Source: Microvirga sp. Mcv34 (GTDB taxonomy: Bacteria; Pseudomonadota; Alphaproteobacteria; Rhizobiales; Beijerinckiaceae). From it: a stretch of 64,000 bases of DNA. The notes below the pieces were generated by a model that was given only the letters and a program-made list of their open reading frames with translations, did no database searches and was not told the DNA's origin. A program made the position numbers and the translations under genes. Positions 51,421 through 59,603 of the stretch are shown in pieces. The stretch covers positions 145,314 through 209,313 of the forward strand of contig NZ_JALJRK010000002.1 of assembly GCF_024519725.1 (NCBI RefSeq), read 5' to 3'. Each line of letters begins with the position of its first letter. The first letter of the stretch is position 1.

Positions 51421-52293
51421 TCAACGCAAACGAGGATTGAGTTCGTCGCGCAGGAAATCCCCGAACAGGTTGATGCCGAAGACGAGGAACATGATGAACA
51501 ATCCAGGAAAGGCCGAGGTCCACCAGATCCCGGAGAACAGCACGTCGAATCCCTCCTTCACCAGGAGGCCCAGGGAGGGCTCGGTGATGGGAACGCCGAC
51601 ACCGAGGAAGCTCAGCGAGGCTTCGATGAGGATGAAGGTGCCCACCTGGATGGTGGAGACGACGATCAGGGGCGTCAGCACGTTCGGCAGGACGTGACGC
51701 ACGATGATCTGCAGGTTTCCGAGGCCGGCGACCCGGGCCGCCTGGATGTATTCCTTCTGGATCTCGCTCAAGGTCGAGCCGCGGACCGTACGGGCATAGA
51801 CCACCCATCCGACCGCCGTCAGGGCGATGAGGACCATGACGATGCCGGTGCCGAAGGCCGACATGAGGAACAGGGCGATCAGCATCGAGGGAAACGAGAG
51901 CTGGATGTCGGCGACACGCATGATGACGTTGTCGACCGTGCCGCCGTAATAGCCCGACAGAAGCCCCAGCGTCGTGCCGATCAGGCAGGAAAAGGCCATT
52001 GCGGTGAGGCCGATGAACGCCGAGATGCGGGCTCCGTAGACGATCGAGGCCAGAACATCCCGGCCCTGACCGTCTGTCCCGAGAAGGTAGCGGCTGTCTC
52101 CGCCTTCCAGCCAGATCGGCGGCTTGAAGCTGTCCATCAATTCGAGCTTCGACACGTCGTAGGGGTTCTGAGCCACGATGGACGGGCCGAGCAGCGCCAT
52201 GAGGGCAAAGAAGAGCAGCAGCATGCTGCCGAGCATGGCTGGCAGGTTCCTGCGATAATTGTAGAAGAATTCCGAGGAGAGGAGCCGGGTCAT
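51421..52293 (-). CDS. Peptide-type ABC permease, DppC-like
   Basis: Permease of 290 residues. TM1 (LPAMLGSMLLLFFALMALLG) is followed by the loop YLLGTDGQGRDVLASIVYGA, the DppC hallmark. Further helices include LIGTTLGLLSGYYGGTVDNV, and the EAA loop is YIQAARVAGLGNLQIIVRHVLPNVLTPLI. It is 7 bp after the first permease and 20 bp before the ATPase gene, fully within the operon. Confidence 0.94.
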   Translation of the reverse strand: MTRLLSSEFFYNYRRNLPAMLGSMLLLFFALMALLGPSIVAQNPYDVSKLELMDSFKPPIWLEGGDSRYLLGTDGQGRDVLASIVYGARISAFIGLTAMAFSCLIGTTLGLLSGYYGGTVDNVIMRVADIQLSFPSMLIALFLMSAFGTGIVMVLIALTAVGWVVYARTVRGSTLSEIQKEYIQAARVAGLGNLQIIVRHVLPNVLTPLIVVSTIQVGTFILIEASLSFLGVGVPITEPSLGLLVKEGFDVLFSGIWWTSAFPGLFIMFLVFGINLFGDFLRDELNPRLR

Positions 52294-52300
52294 ATCGCGC

Positions 52301-53302
52301 TCATTTCACGGTGATGCGTGGGTCGATCAGCGTGTAGACGATGTCGACGATGAAATTGATGGCGACGAAGATGAAGGCGGTCAGCATCAGATAGACCACG
52401 ATGACAGGACGGTCGCCGCGATAGATCGAGTCGATCAGAAGCTTGCCGGTCCCGGGCCAGGCGAAGATGGTCTCGGTGATGGTGGCGAACGCGATCAGGT
52501 CGCCGAGCTGCAGGCCGAAGATCGTCACGACGGGAATGAGTGCGTTCTTGAGGCCGTGGGCGAACAGGATATGCCGGCGGGACGCTCCCTTGGCGCGGGC
52601 GAAGCGGATGTAGTCTTGCCGCATCACTTCCATCATGCCGGCGCGTGTGATGCGCAGGATGATGGCCAGCGTGGCCAGGGCCAGAGTCACGGCGGGCAGG
52701 ATGATGTGGGACCACCCGTCGCGAGTCAGAACGGAGAGGCGCAGGCCCATCACCTCCATGGTCTCGCCGCGTCCCGATGACGGCAGGAACTGATATCGGA
52801 CCGAGAAGAAGAAGATCAGCATCATGCCGACCCAGAAGCCGGGCAGGGAGATGCCGAGCAGGGATCCCGCCATGATGCCGCGGGAGACGGGCCGGTTCGG
52901 ATTCGCGCCGGCGAAGACGCCGAGCGGAACCGCCACCACCGTGGCCAGCGTGATCGCGACGAGCACCATCTCGATGGTGGCGGGCAGGCGCTCGAGGATG
53001 AGATCCATCGCGGGCTGCCGGAAGACATAGGAGCGACCGAAATCGCCCTGGAGGAGATTTGTCAGGAAGATCCAGTACTGGCTCAGCAGCGACCGGTCCA
53101 GGCCGAGCAGGCGGCGGGCCTGCTCGATCTCGGCCGTCGTGGAATCGATCGGGATCACCATGAAGACGGGATCGCCGGTAAAGCTCATCATCAGGAAGAC
53201 GATGACGGATACCGCGAACAGCACCAGCATCATCTGTAAGAGCCGCTTTATGGTGTAACCGAGCAAGGCGGTGGTTCCATCGTTTGACAAGTGAAATGGC
53301 AT
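52301..53302 (-). CDS. Peptide-type ABC permease, DppB-like
   Basis: Permease of 333 residues: TM1 (MMLVLFAVSVIVFLMM), the family segment LLGLDRSLLSQYWIFLTNLL, GDFGRSYVFRQPAMDLILER and the EAA loop RFARAKGASRRHILFAHGLKNALIPVVT. The annotated ATG at 53302 has no ribosome site and directly abuts an 11-bp hairpin. A TTG at 53266 (giving the more typical MLGYTIKRLLQMM start) may be the real start. It is the first permease gene after the receptor gene. Confidence 0.9.
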   Translation of the reverse strand: MPFHLSNDGTTALLGYTIKRLLQMMLVLFAVSVIVFLMMSFTGDPVFMVIPIDSTTAEIEQARRLLGLDRSLLSQYWIFLTNLLQGDFGRSYVFRQPAMDLILERLPATIEMVLVAITLATVVAVPLGVFAGANPNRPVSRGIMAGSLLGISLPGFWVGMMLIFFFSVRYQFLPSSGRGETMEVMGLRLSVLTRDGWSHIILPAVTLALATLAIILRITRAGMMEVMRQDYIRFARAKGASRRHILFAHGLKNALIPVVTIFGLQLGDLIAFATITETIFAWPGTGKLLIDSIYRGDRPVIVVYLMLTAFIFVAINFIVDIVYTLIDPRITVK

Positions 53303-53303
53303 G

Positions 53304-53331
53304 GAGACGCCGGCGATGCGGCCGGCGTCTC
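53304..53331 (-). other. Intercistronic hairpin, perfect 11-bp stem
   Basis: GAGACGCCGGC (53304-53314) pairs with GCCGGCGTCTC (53321-53331) with a 6-base loop, between the receptor stop (53351) and the first permease gene. There is no T-tract. Same context as three other hairpins in the window. Confidence 0.7.
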
Positions 53332-53350
53332 TCAGCTGGAAGCCCGAGCC

Positions 53351-54919
53351 TTACTCCTTGATGTCGATTTCGTAGGCCCAGAGGAACTTGTCGGCGCGCG
53401 GCTTCATCTGGATGCTCTTCTTGGCCGCGTAGAGATCCTGCTCGTAATGGATCGGGATCATCGGGATGTCCTGCATCAGGATCTTGGTGACGGCCTGAAG
53501 ATGGGCATCGCGCTCCTCGAGCTTGGGAGTCGCGTCGGCCTTGTCGATGAGCGCATCGACCTCAGGGTTCGAGTAGGAGCCTCGGTTGACCTGGCCGTAG
53601 CCCTCCTTCTTGCCGCGCGAGTAGAACATCACGCTGTACATCGAGCCGCCATCGCCCGACGGGACGTCCCAGCCACTCATGATCAGGCTCGACTGGTTGC
53701 TCGGGACGCGGATGTAGCCGAAGAAGTTCGACTTCGGCATCAGGTTGAGCTTGAGGTCGATCTTGATCTTACCGAGCATCGAGGCGAGCGCCTGGGCGAT
53801 CTGCTGATCGTTCACGTAGCGGTTGTTGGTGGTGTCGAGCGTGACCGTGAAGCCGTCGGCGTAGCCCGCTTCCGCCATCAGCTCGCCCGCCTTCTTGACG
53901 TCGAACGGGTAAATCGTGCGGAAGCTCGCGCCGTCGACGTAGCCGGTATGCGAGGCGGGCACGTATTGCTCGGACGGAGTCGACAGGCCGTTCATGATGA
54001 TCTTGTTGATCGCGGTGACGTCGATGGCGCGCACCATGGCCTCGCGGACGCGCCGGTCCTTCATGGGGTTCTTGTCGAGCGCGATCGTCGGGCTCTTGTC
54101 GCGCTGGTCGATCGACATGACCAGGTTCAGAAGGCTCGGCTGGGTCAGGACCTGGTAGCGCTCGTCGGATCTGACGCGGCCCACGTCGCGCACGCTGAGA
54201 TCCTGGATGACATCGACCTCTCCGGTGAGGAGAGCGGCCGTGCGGGTGGCGCCGTTGGTGATCGGGCGGAAGGTGACCGTGTCGATCTTGGGCGCGCCGG
54301 CGAAATAATCCTTGTTGGCCTGGAGGCTGATATGATCTTCCTTGATCCATTCGACAAGCTTGTAGGGGCCCGTCCCGATCGGCTTCAGGTCGAGCTTCTC
54401 GTTGCCGACCTCCTTCGCGTAGGCTTCGCTGAGGATGAGCACGGCGGCGAGATCGTTCGGCAGCACCGCATAGGGACGCGGCGTCTTGATCTCGACCGTG
54501 TAGTCGTCGATGGCCCGGAAGGCCGAGATGTTGGCGCCCAGGTTCGCCATCAGGGACTTCTTCAGCCGGTCGAGCGTGAACACAACATCCGATGCCTTGA
54601 AGTCCGTTCCGTTGTGGAATTTTACGCCCTTGCGAAGCTTGAACACCCACGTCGTCGCGTCGGTGAGCTCCCAGCTCTCGGCGAGGCCCGGGCCGAAGGA
54701 GAGGTCGGCGTTCCGGCGGACCAGCGGATCGTAGATATGATAGAAGAGGATGTTGCTGGACAGCTCCTCGCCGGCCTGCGGGTCGAGATTCACGGCATCC
54801 GATGTCAGGCCGATCTTGAGGGCCTTGGCGTCGACGGTGCCGGTCAGTGCCGTAGAGGCGAGAAAGACGGCCGTGGCGACGAGAGCGTTCCGGCCATTGA
54901 GCATGCGTAATTTCAACAT
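53351..54919 (-). CDS. ABC importer binding protein, family 5
   Basis: Periplasmic receptor of 522 residues with signal peptide (LNGRNALVATAVFLASTALTG, cut near VDA). SBP_bac_5 blocks are present: NLDPQAGEELSSNILFYHIY, VKFHNGTDFKASDVVFTLDR, PIGTGPYKLVEWIKEDHISL, AGELMAEAGYADGFTVTLDT and NNRYVNDQQIAQALASMLGK. It is clearly related to the receptor at 1577-3145, sharing the late RYVND/RYINDEQ segment. The ligand is unknown; the operon's hydantoin racemase and cyclic amidohydrolase suggest a cyclic amide or N-substituted amino acid rather than a peptide. Confidence 0.94.
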   Translation of the reverse strand: MLKLRMLNGRNALVATAVFLASTALTGTVDAKALKIGLTSDAVNLDPQAGEELSSNILFYHIYDPLVRRNADLSFGPGLAESWELTDATTWVFKLRKGVKFHNGTDFKASDVVFTLDRLKKSLMANLGANISAFRAIDDYTVEIKTPRPYAVLPNDLAAVLILSEAYAKEVGNEKLDLKPIGTGPYKLVEWIKEDHISLQANKDYFAGAPKIDTVTFRPITNGATRTAALLTGEVDVIQDLSVRDVGRVRSDERYQVLTQPSLLNLVMSIDQRDKSPTIALDKNPMKDRRVREAMVRAIDVTAINKIIMNGLSTPSEQYVPASHTGYVDGASFRTIYPFDVKKAGELMAEAGYADGFTVTLDTTNNRYVNDQQIAQALASMLGKIKIDLKLNLMPKSNFFGYIRVPSNQSSLIMSGWDVPSGDGGSMYSVMFYSRGKKEGYGQVNRGSYSNPEVDALIDKADATPKLEERDAHLQAVTKILMQDIPMIPIHYEQDLYAAKKSIQMKPRADKFLWAYEIDIKE

Positions 54920-54966
54920 TGGAGTTCCCTTCTTTTCATCTGCCGTTCTTTTGCCCGCAGTCAGTC

Positions 54967-55365
54967 TTATCGGAGTGCGGTCTGCACCTCGATCTGGTAG
55001 CCCTCCGGATCCTCGAGCACGAAGGCGCGGATCCCGAGTGAAGCGCTGTCTTTCGGTTCGGTCAGGCCCGCGACCTTGCGCGCGGCGAGATAGCGGTGCC
55101 AGGCGTCGACATCCGGCACGCGGATGCAGACCTGGACGGGCTTGACGGGATGGGCGCGGTGCATACCGCGGGTTTCGTCGACGAGGCCGATATAGGCATG
55201 ATCCGCGATGCGCAGGATCTTCGACCAGCCCTGGTCGATCTCGAGCGGAAAGCCCATCACTTCGGTATAGAATGCGAAGGCCCTGGGCAGGTCGATGTAG
55301 TAGAGGAACGTGATCGCCTTTTCGACGATGCCGTTATCAGGTGGAGTGAGGGCGGGGTCGCTCAT
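54967..55365 (-). CDS. VOC-fold (glyoxalase/dioxygenase-like) protein
   Basis: Small metalloenzyme-fold protein of 132 residues built of two beta-alpha-beta-beta-beta repeats. The first is AITFLYYIDLPRAFAFYTEVMGFPLEI, and the second PVQVCIRVPDVDAWHRYLAARK...AFVLEDPEGYQIEVQ. The terminal glutamate in YQIEVQ is a standard metal ligand. The reaction could be isomerisation, a lyase step or extradiol chemistry. The ATG overlaps the amidohydrolase stop as TAATG, so the two are translated together. Its role in the pathway is open. Confidence 0.85.
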   Translation of the reverse strand: MSDPALTPPDNGIVEKAITFLYYIDLPRAFAFYTEVMGFPLEIDQGWSKILRIADHAYIGLVDETRGMHRAHPVKPVQVCIRVPDVDAWHRYLAARKVAGLTEPKDSASLGIRAFVLEDPEGYQIEVQTALR

Positions 55366-56741
55366 TAGGGCGTGTTCTCCTGAAACCATTTGGAAGCGCC
55401 GCGGGTGACGAAGCGGCCGGAACCGGGCGTGTTGACGACGGATGTTCCGTCATAGGCAAGCGCGCCGCCGAGATAGGTGCGGGCCACGCGTCCCGCGAAG
55501 AGGCGCCCGTCATAGGGGCTCCAGCGCAGTCCGTCCTCAGCGCGCGAGGAATCCCAGACCGTGTCCGCCTCCTCGAAGACGGCGATGTCGGCGTCGGCGC
55601 CGGCTTGCAGCGCGCCTTTGCGCGGATAGAGGCCGAAGAACCGTGCCGGCCGTTCCGACAGGTGTTCGGCGGTCATTCGGGCGGCGTCGGCGCCTCGCGC
55701 CTTGGCCGCGGTGAAGAAGGCCGGCAGGAGCGTCTCCATGCCGGGCACGCCTGCGCCCGCGTCGAAGATGATGTCGGTGAGCTTGTTGTCGATCGGCCAG
55801 CTCGAATGGTCGGAGCTGACGAAGGCGATGCGGCCTTCGACCAGCTCCTGCCAGAGAGCGTCGATCTGGCCGGGGCGGATCGGCGGATTGACCTTCATGC
55901 GCGCGCCGAGTTCGTCGCCGTCGCGTTCCGGATCGAACCAGAGATAATGGACGCAGAGCTCGCCCGTCGCCCGATATCCGTCACGGACGTAATGGTCGAC
56001 GAGCTGGAAGCCCCGCGGCAGGCTGATATGCACGATGTGAGCGTGGGCGCCGGCGCTTGCGGCGAGTTCGAGGAAATGGGCCGTCGAGGCCAGTTCGGCG
56101 GCCGGCGGCCGACTCGGCGAGTGAGCGGCAATTCCCTTGTGTCCGGCGGCACGGGCGGCCGCCATTCGGGCGCGGACGATTTCCTGATCCTCGTTGTGAA
56201 GGCCGAGGGGCAGGTCGGTCGCGGCGAGCGCCTCGAGCAGGTCGAGCGTCATGGCGGCGTCGATGCGGGGAAACCGGGTCGGACTGCTCTCGAAGGCCGA
56301 GATCTTGAAGGCGACGACGCCGCCTTCCGCCAGTCGCGTGACGTCGTCCAGCGGCTGGCCCGGCATGACGGTGCCGTAAAGCGCGACATCCGCGTGCGCG
56401 TAGCGATGGATCGCGTCGACCTTGGCGGCGAGATGCGCGCCGGAGCTCAATGGTTCCGGATTGTCGTAGGGCATGTCGACGAGCGTCGTGACGCCGCCGG
56501 CGATCGCCGAGCGGGTCGTCGGCTCGATGCCGGGAAGTCCGAGATAGCTGCCGGCATGGGTCTGGCCATCGACGATGCCCGGCAGGATATAGGCGCCGCC
56601 GGCGTCGTGCGTCTCCCTGGCCTCCGGCGCCTCTCCGGTGCCGACCGCATGGATCATGCTCCGCTCGACGGCCACCCATCCGTTGGTCAGCGTGGCCTGC
56701 GGGGTGACGACCGTTCCCTTGATCACGAGATCGACGCTCAC
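55365..56741 (-). CDS. Allantoinase/dihydroorotase-like cyclic amidohydrolase, variant metal motif
   Basis: TIM-barrel enzyme of 458 residues. The carbamylated-lysine strand (VVAFKISAFESSPTR), histidines in LGLHNEDQEIV and AHIVHISLPRG and the aspartate in FVSSDHSSWP are all kept. The first metal motif is D-G-Q-T-H instead of D-x-H-x-H, so one zinc ligand histidine is glutamine. GGVTTLVDMPYDNPEPLSSG is typical of this allantoinase-like group. The start is GTG at 56741 after GGGGAGGGG, overlapping the racemase stop by 4 bp. It probably opens a hydantoin or other cyclic imide. Confidence 0.85.
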   Translation of the reverse strand: MSVDLVIKGTVVTPQATLTNGWVAVERSMIHAVGTGEAPEARETHDAGGAYILPGIVDGQTHAGSYLGLPGIEPTTRSAIAGGVTTLVDMPYDNPEPLSSGAHLAAKVDAIHRYAHADVALYGTVMPGQPLDDVTRLAEGGVVAFKISAFESSPTRFPRIDAAMTLDLLEALAATDLPLGLHNEDQEIVRARMAAARAAGHKGIAAHSPSRPPAAELASTAHFLELAASAGAHAHIVHISLPRGFQLVDHYVRDGYRATGELCVHYLWFDPERDGDELGARMKVNPPIRPGQIDALWQELVEGRIAFVSSDHSSWPIDNKLTDIIFDAGAGVPGMETLLPAFFTAAKARGADAARMTAEHLSERPARFFGLYPRKGALQAGADADIAVFEEADTVWDSSRAEDGLRWSPYDGRLFAGRVARTYLGGALAYDGTSVVNTPGSGRFVTRGASKWFQENTP

Positions 56742-57397
56742 CGGCCCCTCCCCACATAGCGCAGCTCGGCATGGGTGCAGGCCAAGGCCACGCCGGCCTG
56801 GACCGGATCGATCACCGGCAGGCCGAGCTCCGCCTGCAGGGCTGCACGATAGGTGCCCAGCCCGGCACAGCCCAGGATGACGACATCCGCCCCGTCCTCG
56901 TCGCGCAGCGCGGCTCCGATGTGCGCTACCCGTTCGACCACGTTCGAGGCGACCAGCTCGACGATCGTCATGTCGAGCGAGCGGTCGCCGACAAGCCTGC
57001 GTTCGAGCTTCAGAGCTTCGAGATAGCGGCGGTGCCGCACGATCGACGACGGTCCGAGGGACACGATCCCGAAGCGCTTTCCGAGGCCGAGCGCCGCCAG
57101 GTAGGCCGCCTCGGCGATGCCCGTGACCGGCAACGGCGTTGCGGCGCGGATCCGGTCGATGCCCGGGTCGGAGAAGCAGCTGATCACGATCGCATCGGCG
57201 CGGGCGCTCCCGACGGTGTCGAGAAGGAGAGGGATCACTTGGGATACGTGCTCGTCGGTCTCGATGCCCGGCGGCGCATCCCCGAGCTCGACGCAACGGA
57301 TTCGATGGCCGTTTCCATCGAATGGCCCGAGGCATCGTTCCATCGACCGGGTCACGGCCGTCGAACTGTTGGGGTTGATCACCAGTATCTCTGCCAA
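56738..57397 (-). CDS. Asp/Glu/hydantoin racemase family protein
   Basis: Cofactor-free racemase of 219 residues with the two catalytic cysteines of hydantoin racemase: C74 in AIVISCFSDPGID and C177 in VVILGCAGLGTY. The N-terminus ILVINPNSSTAVTRSM is a family hallmark. It would interconvert D- and L-5-substituted hydantoins so that a stereospecific hydantoinase can use both. It is the first gene of the ten-gene minus-strand operon and is divergent from the GntR gene across a short AT-rich operator region. Confidence 0.9.
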   Translation of the reverse strand: MAEILVINPNSSTAVTRSMERCLGPFDGNGHRIRCVELGDAPPGIETDEHVSQVIPLLLDTVGSARADAIVISCFSDPGIDRIRAATPLPVTGIAEAAYLAALGLGKRFGIVSLGPSSIVRHRRYLEALKLERRLVGDRSLDMTIVELVASNVVERVAHIGAALRDEDGADVVILGCAGLGTYRAALQAELGLPVIDPVQAGVALACTHAELRYVGRGR

Positions 57398-57429
57398 GGG
57401 CCCCTCCGGCCGAACTTCAAGGTCCGGTT

Positions 57430-57454
57430 TGGTAATATTCCTGGTAATATACTA
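57430..57454. promoter_or_regulatory. Tandem TGGTAATAT elements, probable GntR operator
   Basis: TGGTAATAT occurs at 57430 and again at 57442 (12-bp period). The second is part of TGGTA-ATA-TACTA (57442-57454), a near-palindrome fitting the TnGT...ACnA pattern of FCD-type GntR proteins. It lies 33 bp before the racemase start and about 100 bp before the divergent GntR gene. Confidence 0.6.
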
Positions 57455-57553
57455 CGAAATATGTCATGTCGAGTCCTGCTTGCTTGCACAAGGCCCGAAT
57501 AAGGGGGAGAAAGGCGAGTTCGGCTGAACGGGCTGGAGCGGCGGACGCAAGGA

Positions 57554-58300
57554 ATGCAATCCGCCTGGCTCGAAATGGGGAGCACGACGATATTGCAGAC
57601 GCTCGTTTCCACCGGCGAGGGAAAAGGTGCTCGCGGCAAGAAGCTGTCGCTGACCGAGACCGCCTATCTGGCCCTGCGGGCTCGGGTGCTGTCAGGGGAG
57701 CTGAGGCCCAGCGCCGAGTTCTCGGAGGCGGAGCTGGCCGAGCAGCTCTCGATGAGCAAGACGCCGGTGCGCGAGGCGCTCGGCCGCCTGGTCGCCGAGG
57801 GCCTGATCGAGGCCTTTCCGCGTCGCGGCTACAGGGTCACGCCGGTGACCGTGAAGGACATCAACGACCTCTTTGCCATTCGCGCCATGACGGAGGGAAC
57901 GGCAGCCGCGATGGCGGCGCTGAACCTGACATCGTCCGATCTCGACCGGCTCGAGGCGCTGGCGGAAGCACGCTACGACCCGTCGCAGGGCGAGAGCGTG
58001 CAATCCTTCGTGAAAGCCAATCGCAATTTCCATATGGCCATTGCGGAAGGCGCCAACAATCCGCGCCTGTTGGCGATGGTCGCGGCCTATCTGGACGAAT
58101 GCACCCGTCTCTTCTATCTCGGCGCTCTCAGCCGCGACGTGAATCCCGAAACCAGCGACGACCACCGTCGCATCGTGGGTGTTCTGCGCCTGCGCGATCC
58201 CGAGCAGGCGCGGGCCGCGATGGTGGAACACAGCGAACATACGCAGCAGGGCATTCTCAAGGCGCTGATCTCCAGCGACACGTCGGCGCTGACCCTATGA
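57554..58300 (+). CDS. GntR-family regulator, FCD subfamily
   Basis: Regulator of 248 residues. The winged helix is AYLALRARVLSGELRPSAEF followed by SEAELAEQLSMSKTPVREALGRLVAEGLIEAFPRRGYRV (residues about 38-95). The FCD domain is seen in FVKANRNFHMAIAEGANNPRLL and MVEHSEHTQQGIL. It is divergent from the racemase-led operon with a TGGTAATAT-type operator between them, so it is the likely repressor of that operon. A second ATG (MGSTTILQ) 8 codons inward is a possible start. Confidence 0.92.
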   Translation: MQSAWLEMGSTTILQTLVSTGEGKGARGKKLSLTETAYLALRARVLSGELRPSAEFSEAELAEQLSMSKTPVREALGRLVAEGLIEAFPRRGYRVTPVTVKDINDLFAIRAMTEGTAAAMAALNLTSSDLDRLEALAEARYDPSQGESVQSFVKANRNFHMAIAEGANNPRLLAMVAAYLDECTRLFYLGALSRDVNPETSDDHRRIVGVLRLRDPEQARAAMVEHSEHTQQGILKALISSDTSALTL

Positions 58301-58380
58301 TGCAAGGGAAACACCGCTCCAGCGCCTGATCTCTCCGCGATGAAACGGACACGGGATCGGCGCGCTTGAGACAGGACGTC

Positions 58381-59508
58381 CTACGCGCCGTGGTTCTCCA
58401 CCAGGGTGCGGGCCGGCGTATAGGGAAGATCCTGCGCTTCCGCGACGGGCTGGCAGGTGATCTTGCCATCGAACACGTTCAGGCCGGCAAGCAGGTGCGG
58501 ATCCTGCAGCATGGCCGTGCGCCAGCCCTTGTCGGCGAGAGCCAGCACGAACGGCAGGGTTGCGTTGTTGAGAGCCAGCGTGGATGTCCGGGCCACCGCG
58601 CCGGGCATGTTGGCGACGCAGTAATGAACGACGTCGTCCACCACATAGGTCGGATCGGAATGGGTGGTCGGACGGGACGTCTCGAAGCAGCCGCCCTGGT
58701 CGATGGCGACGTCCACGACGACGGAGCCCTTCTTCATGGTGCGCAGGACCTCGCGGGTCACCAGCTTCGGGGCGGCGGCCCCAGGGATGAGCACCGCGCC
58801 GATGATGAGATCGGCCTCCCGGGCAAGCTCGGCGATCGCCGCGCGCGTGGAATAGACCGTCGAGATCGCATTGCCGAACTGGCTCGAGAGACGCCGCAGG
58901 GCTTCCGGCGACCGGTCCACGACCGTGACCTGCGCGCCCATGCCGACGGCGATCGTGGTCGCATGGGTGCCCGATACGCCGCCGCCCAGGATCACCACGG
59001 AAGCGGCCGGAACGCCCGGAACGCCGCCGAGCAGAATGCCGCGTCCGCCCTGGGCCTTTTCGAGCACATGGGCGCCGACCTGCGGGGCCAGCCGTCCCGC
59101 CACCTCGGACATCGGCGTCAGAAGGGGCAGGGCGCCCGAGGGCGAGGTCACCGTCTCGTATGCGATGCAGATCGCTTTCGATTCCATGAGATCCCGGGTC
59201 TGCTCCGGATCCGGCGCGAGATGCAGGTAGGTGAACAGGATCTGTCCCGGCCGCAGGCGCTTGCGCTCCTGTGCCAGAGGCTCTTTGACCTTCACGACCA
59301 TGTCGGCATCCGCGAAGATCGCGTCGGGGCCATCGACGATCTCGGCTCCGGCCGATCCGTAATCGTCGTCGGTGAAACCCGAGCCGAGGCCGGCCCCGGA
59401 CTGCACCATGACCCGGTGACCGTGCAGGACCAGTTCGTGAACGGATGAAGGTATCAGGCCCACGCGGGCCTCGTTGTCCTTGATTTCAGACGGCACCCCG
59501 ACCAGCAT
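58381..59508 (-). CDS. ald: Alanine dehydrogenase
   Basis: NAD-dependent enzyme of 375 residues converting L-alanine to pyruvate and ammonia. It begins MLVGVPSEIKDNEARVGLIP. It has the substrate lysine in VVKVKEPL, histidine in YLHLAPD, the nucleotide motif VVILGGGVSGTHAT and VDVAIDQGGCFETSRPTTHS. I start at 59508, with GGGAG 7 nt upstream; the ATG at 59541 adds a non-homologous tail. It is transcribed after the aminotransferase (95-bp gap) and could regenerate pyruvate for it. Confidence 0.95.
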   Translation of the reverse strand: MLVGVPSEIKDNEARVGLIPSSVHELVLHGHRVMVQSGAGLGSGFTDDDYGSAGAEIVDGPDAIFADADMVVKVKEPLAQERKRLRPGQILFTYLHLAPDPEQTRDLMESKAICIAYETVTSPSGALPLLTPMSEVAGRLAPQVGAHVLEKAQGGRGILLGGVPGVPAASVVILGGGVSGTHATTIAVGMGAQVTVVDRSPEALRRLSSQFGNAISTVYSTRAAIAELAREADLIIGAVLIPGAAAPKLVTREVLRTMKKGSVVVDVAIDQGGCFETSRPTTHSDPTYVVDDVVHYCVANMPGAVARTSTLALNNATLPFVLALADKGWRTAMLQDPHLLAGLNVFDGKITCQPVAEAQDLPYTPARTLVENHGA

Positions 59509-59603
59509 TGAGCGTCTCCCAGATGTTTCCGGCCTTGTCATGTCGTCGATGACGGCTCGAATAACGGGCAGGCTTTCGCACCTGCCCGTTAAGGATTAAA
59601 GCA

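Noticed and set aside
53291..54910. Plus-strand frame of 539 codons opposite the receptor gene
   Set aside because: Composition (Val/Asp/Gly/Arg/His-rich repeats) and exact overlap with the receptor gene mark it as a shadow.
55365..57335. Apparent 656-codon protein covering the racemase region and amidohydrolase
   Set aside because: The upstream part is an out-of-frame reading of the racemase gene; a GTG with a strong ribosome site at 56741 is the true start.
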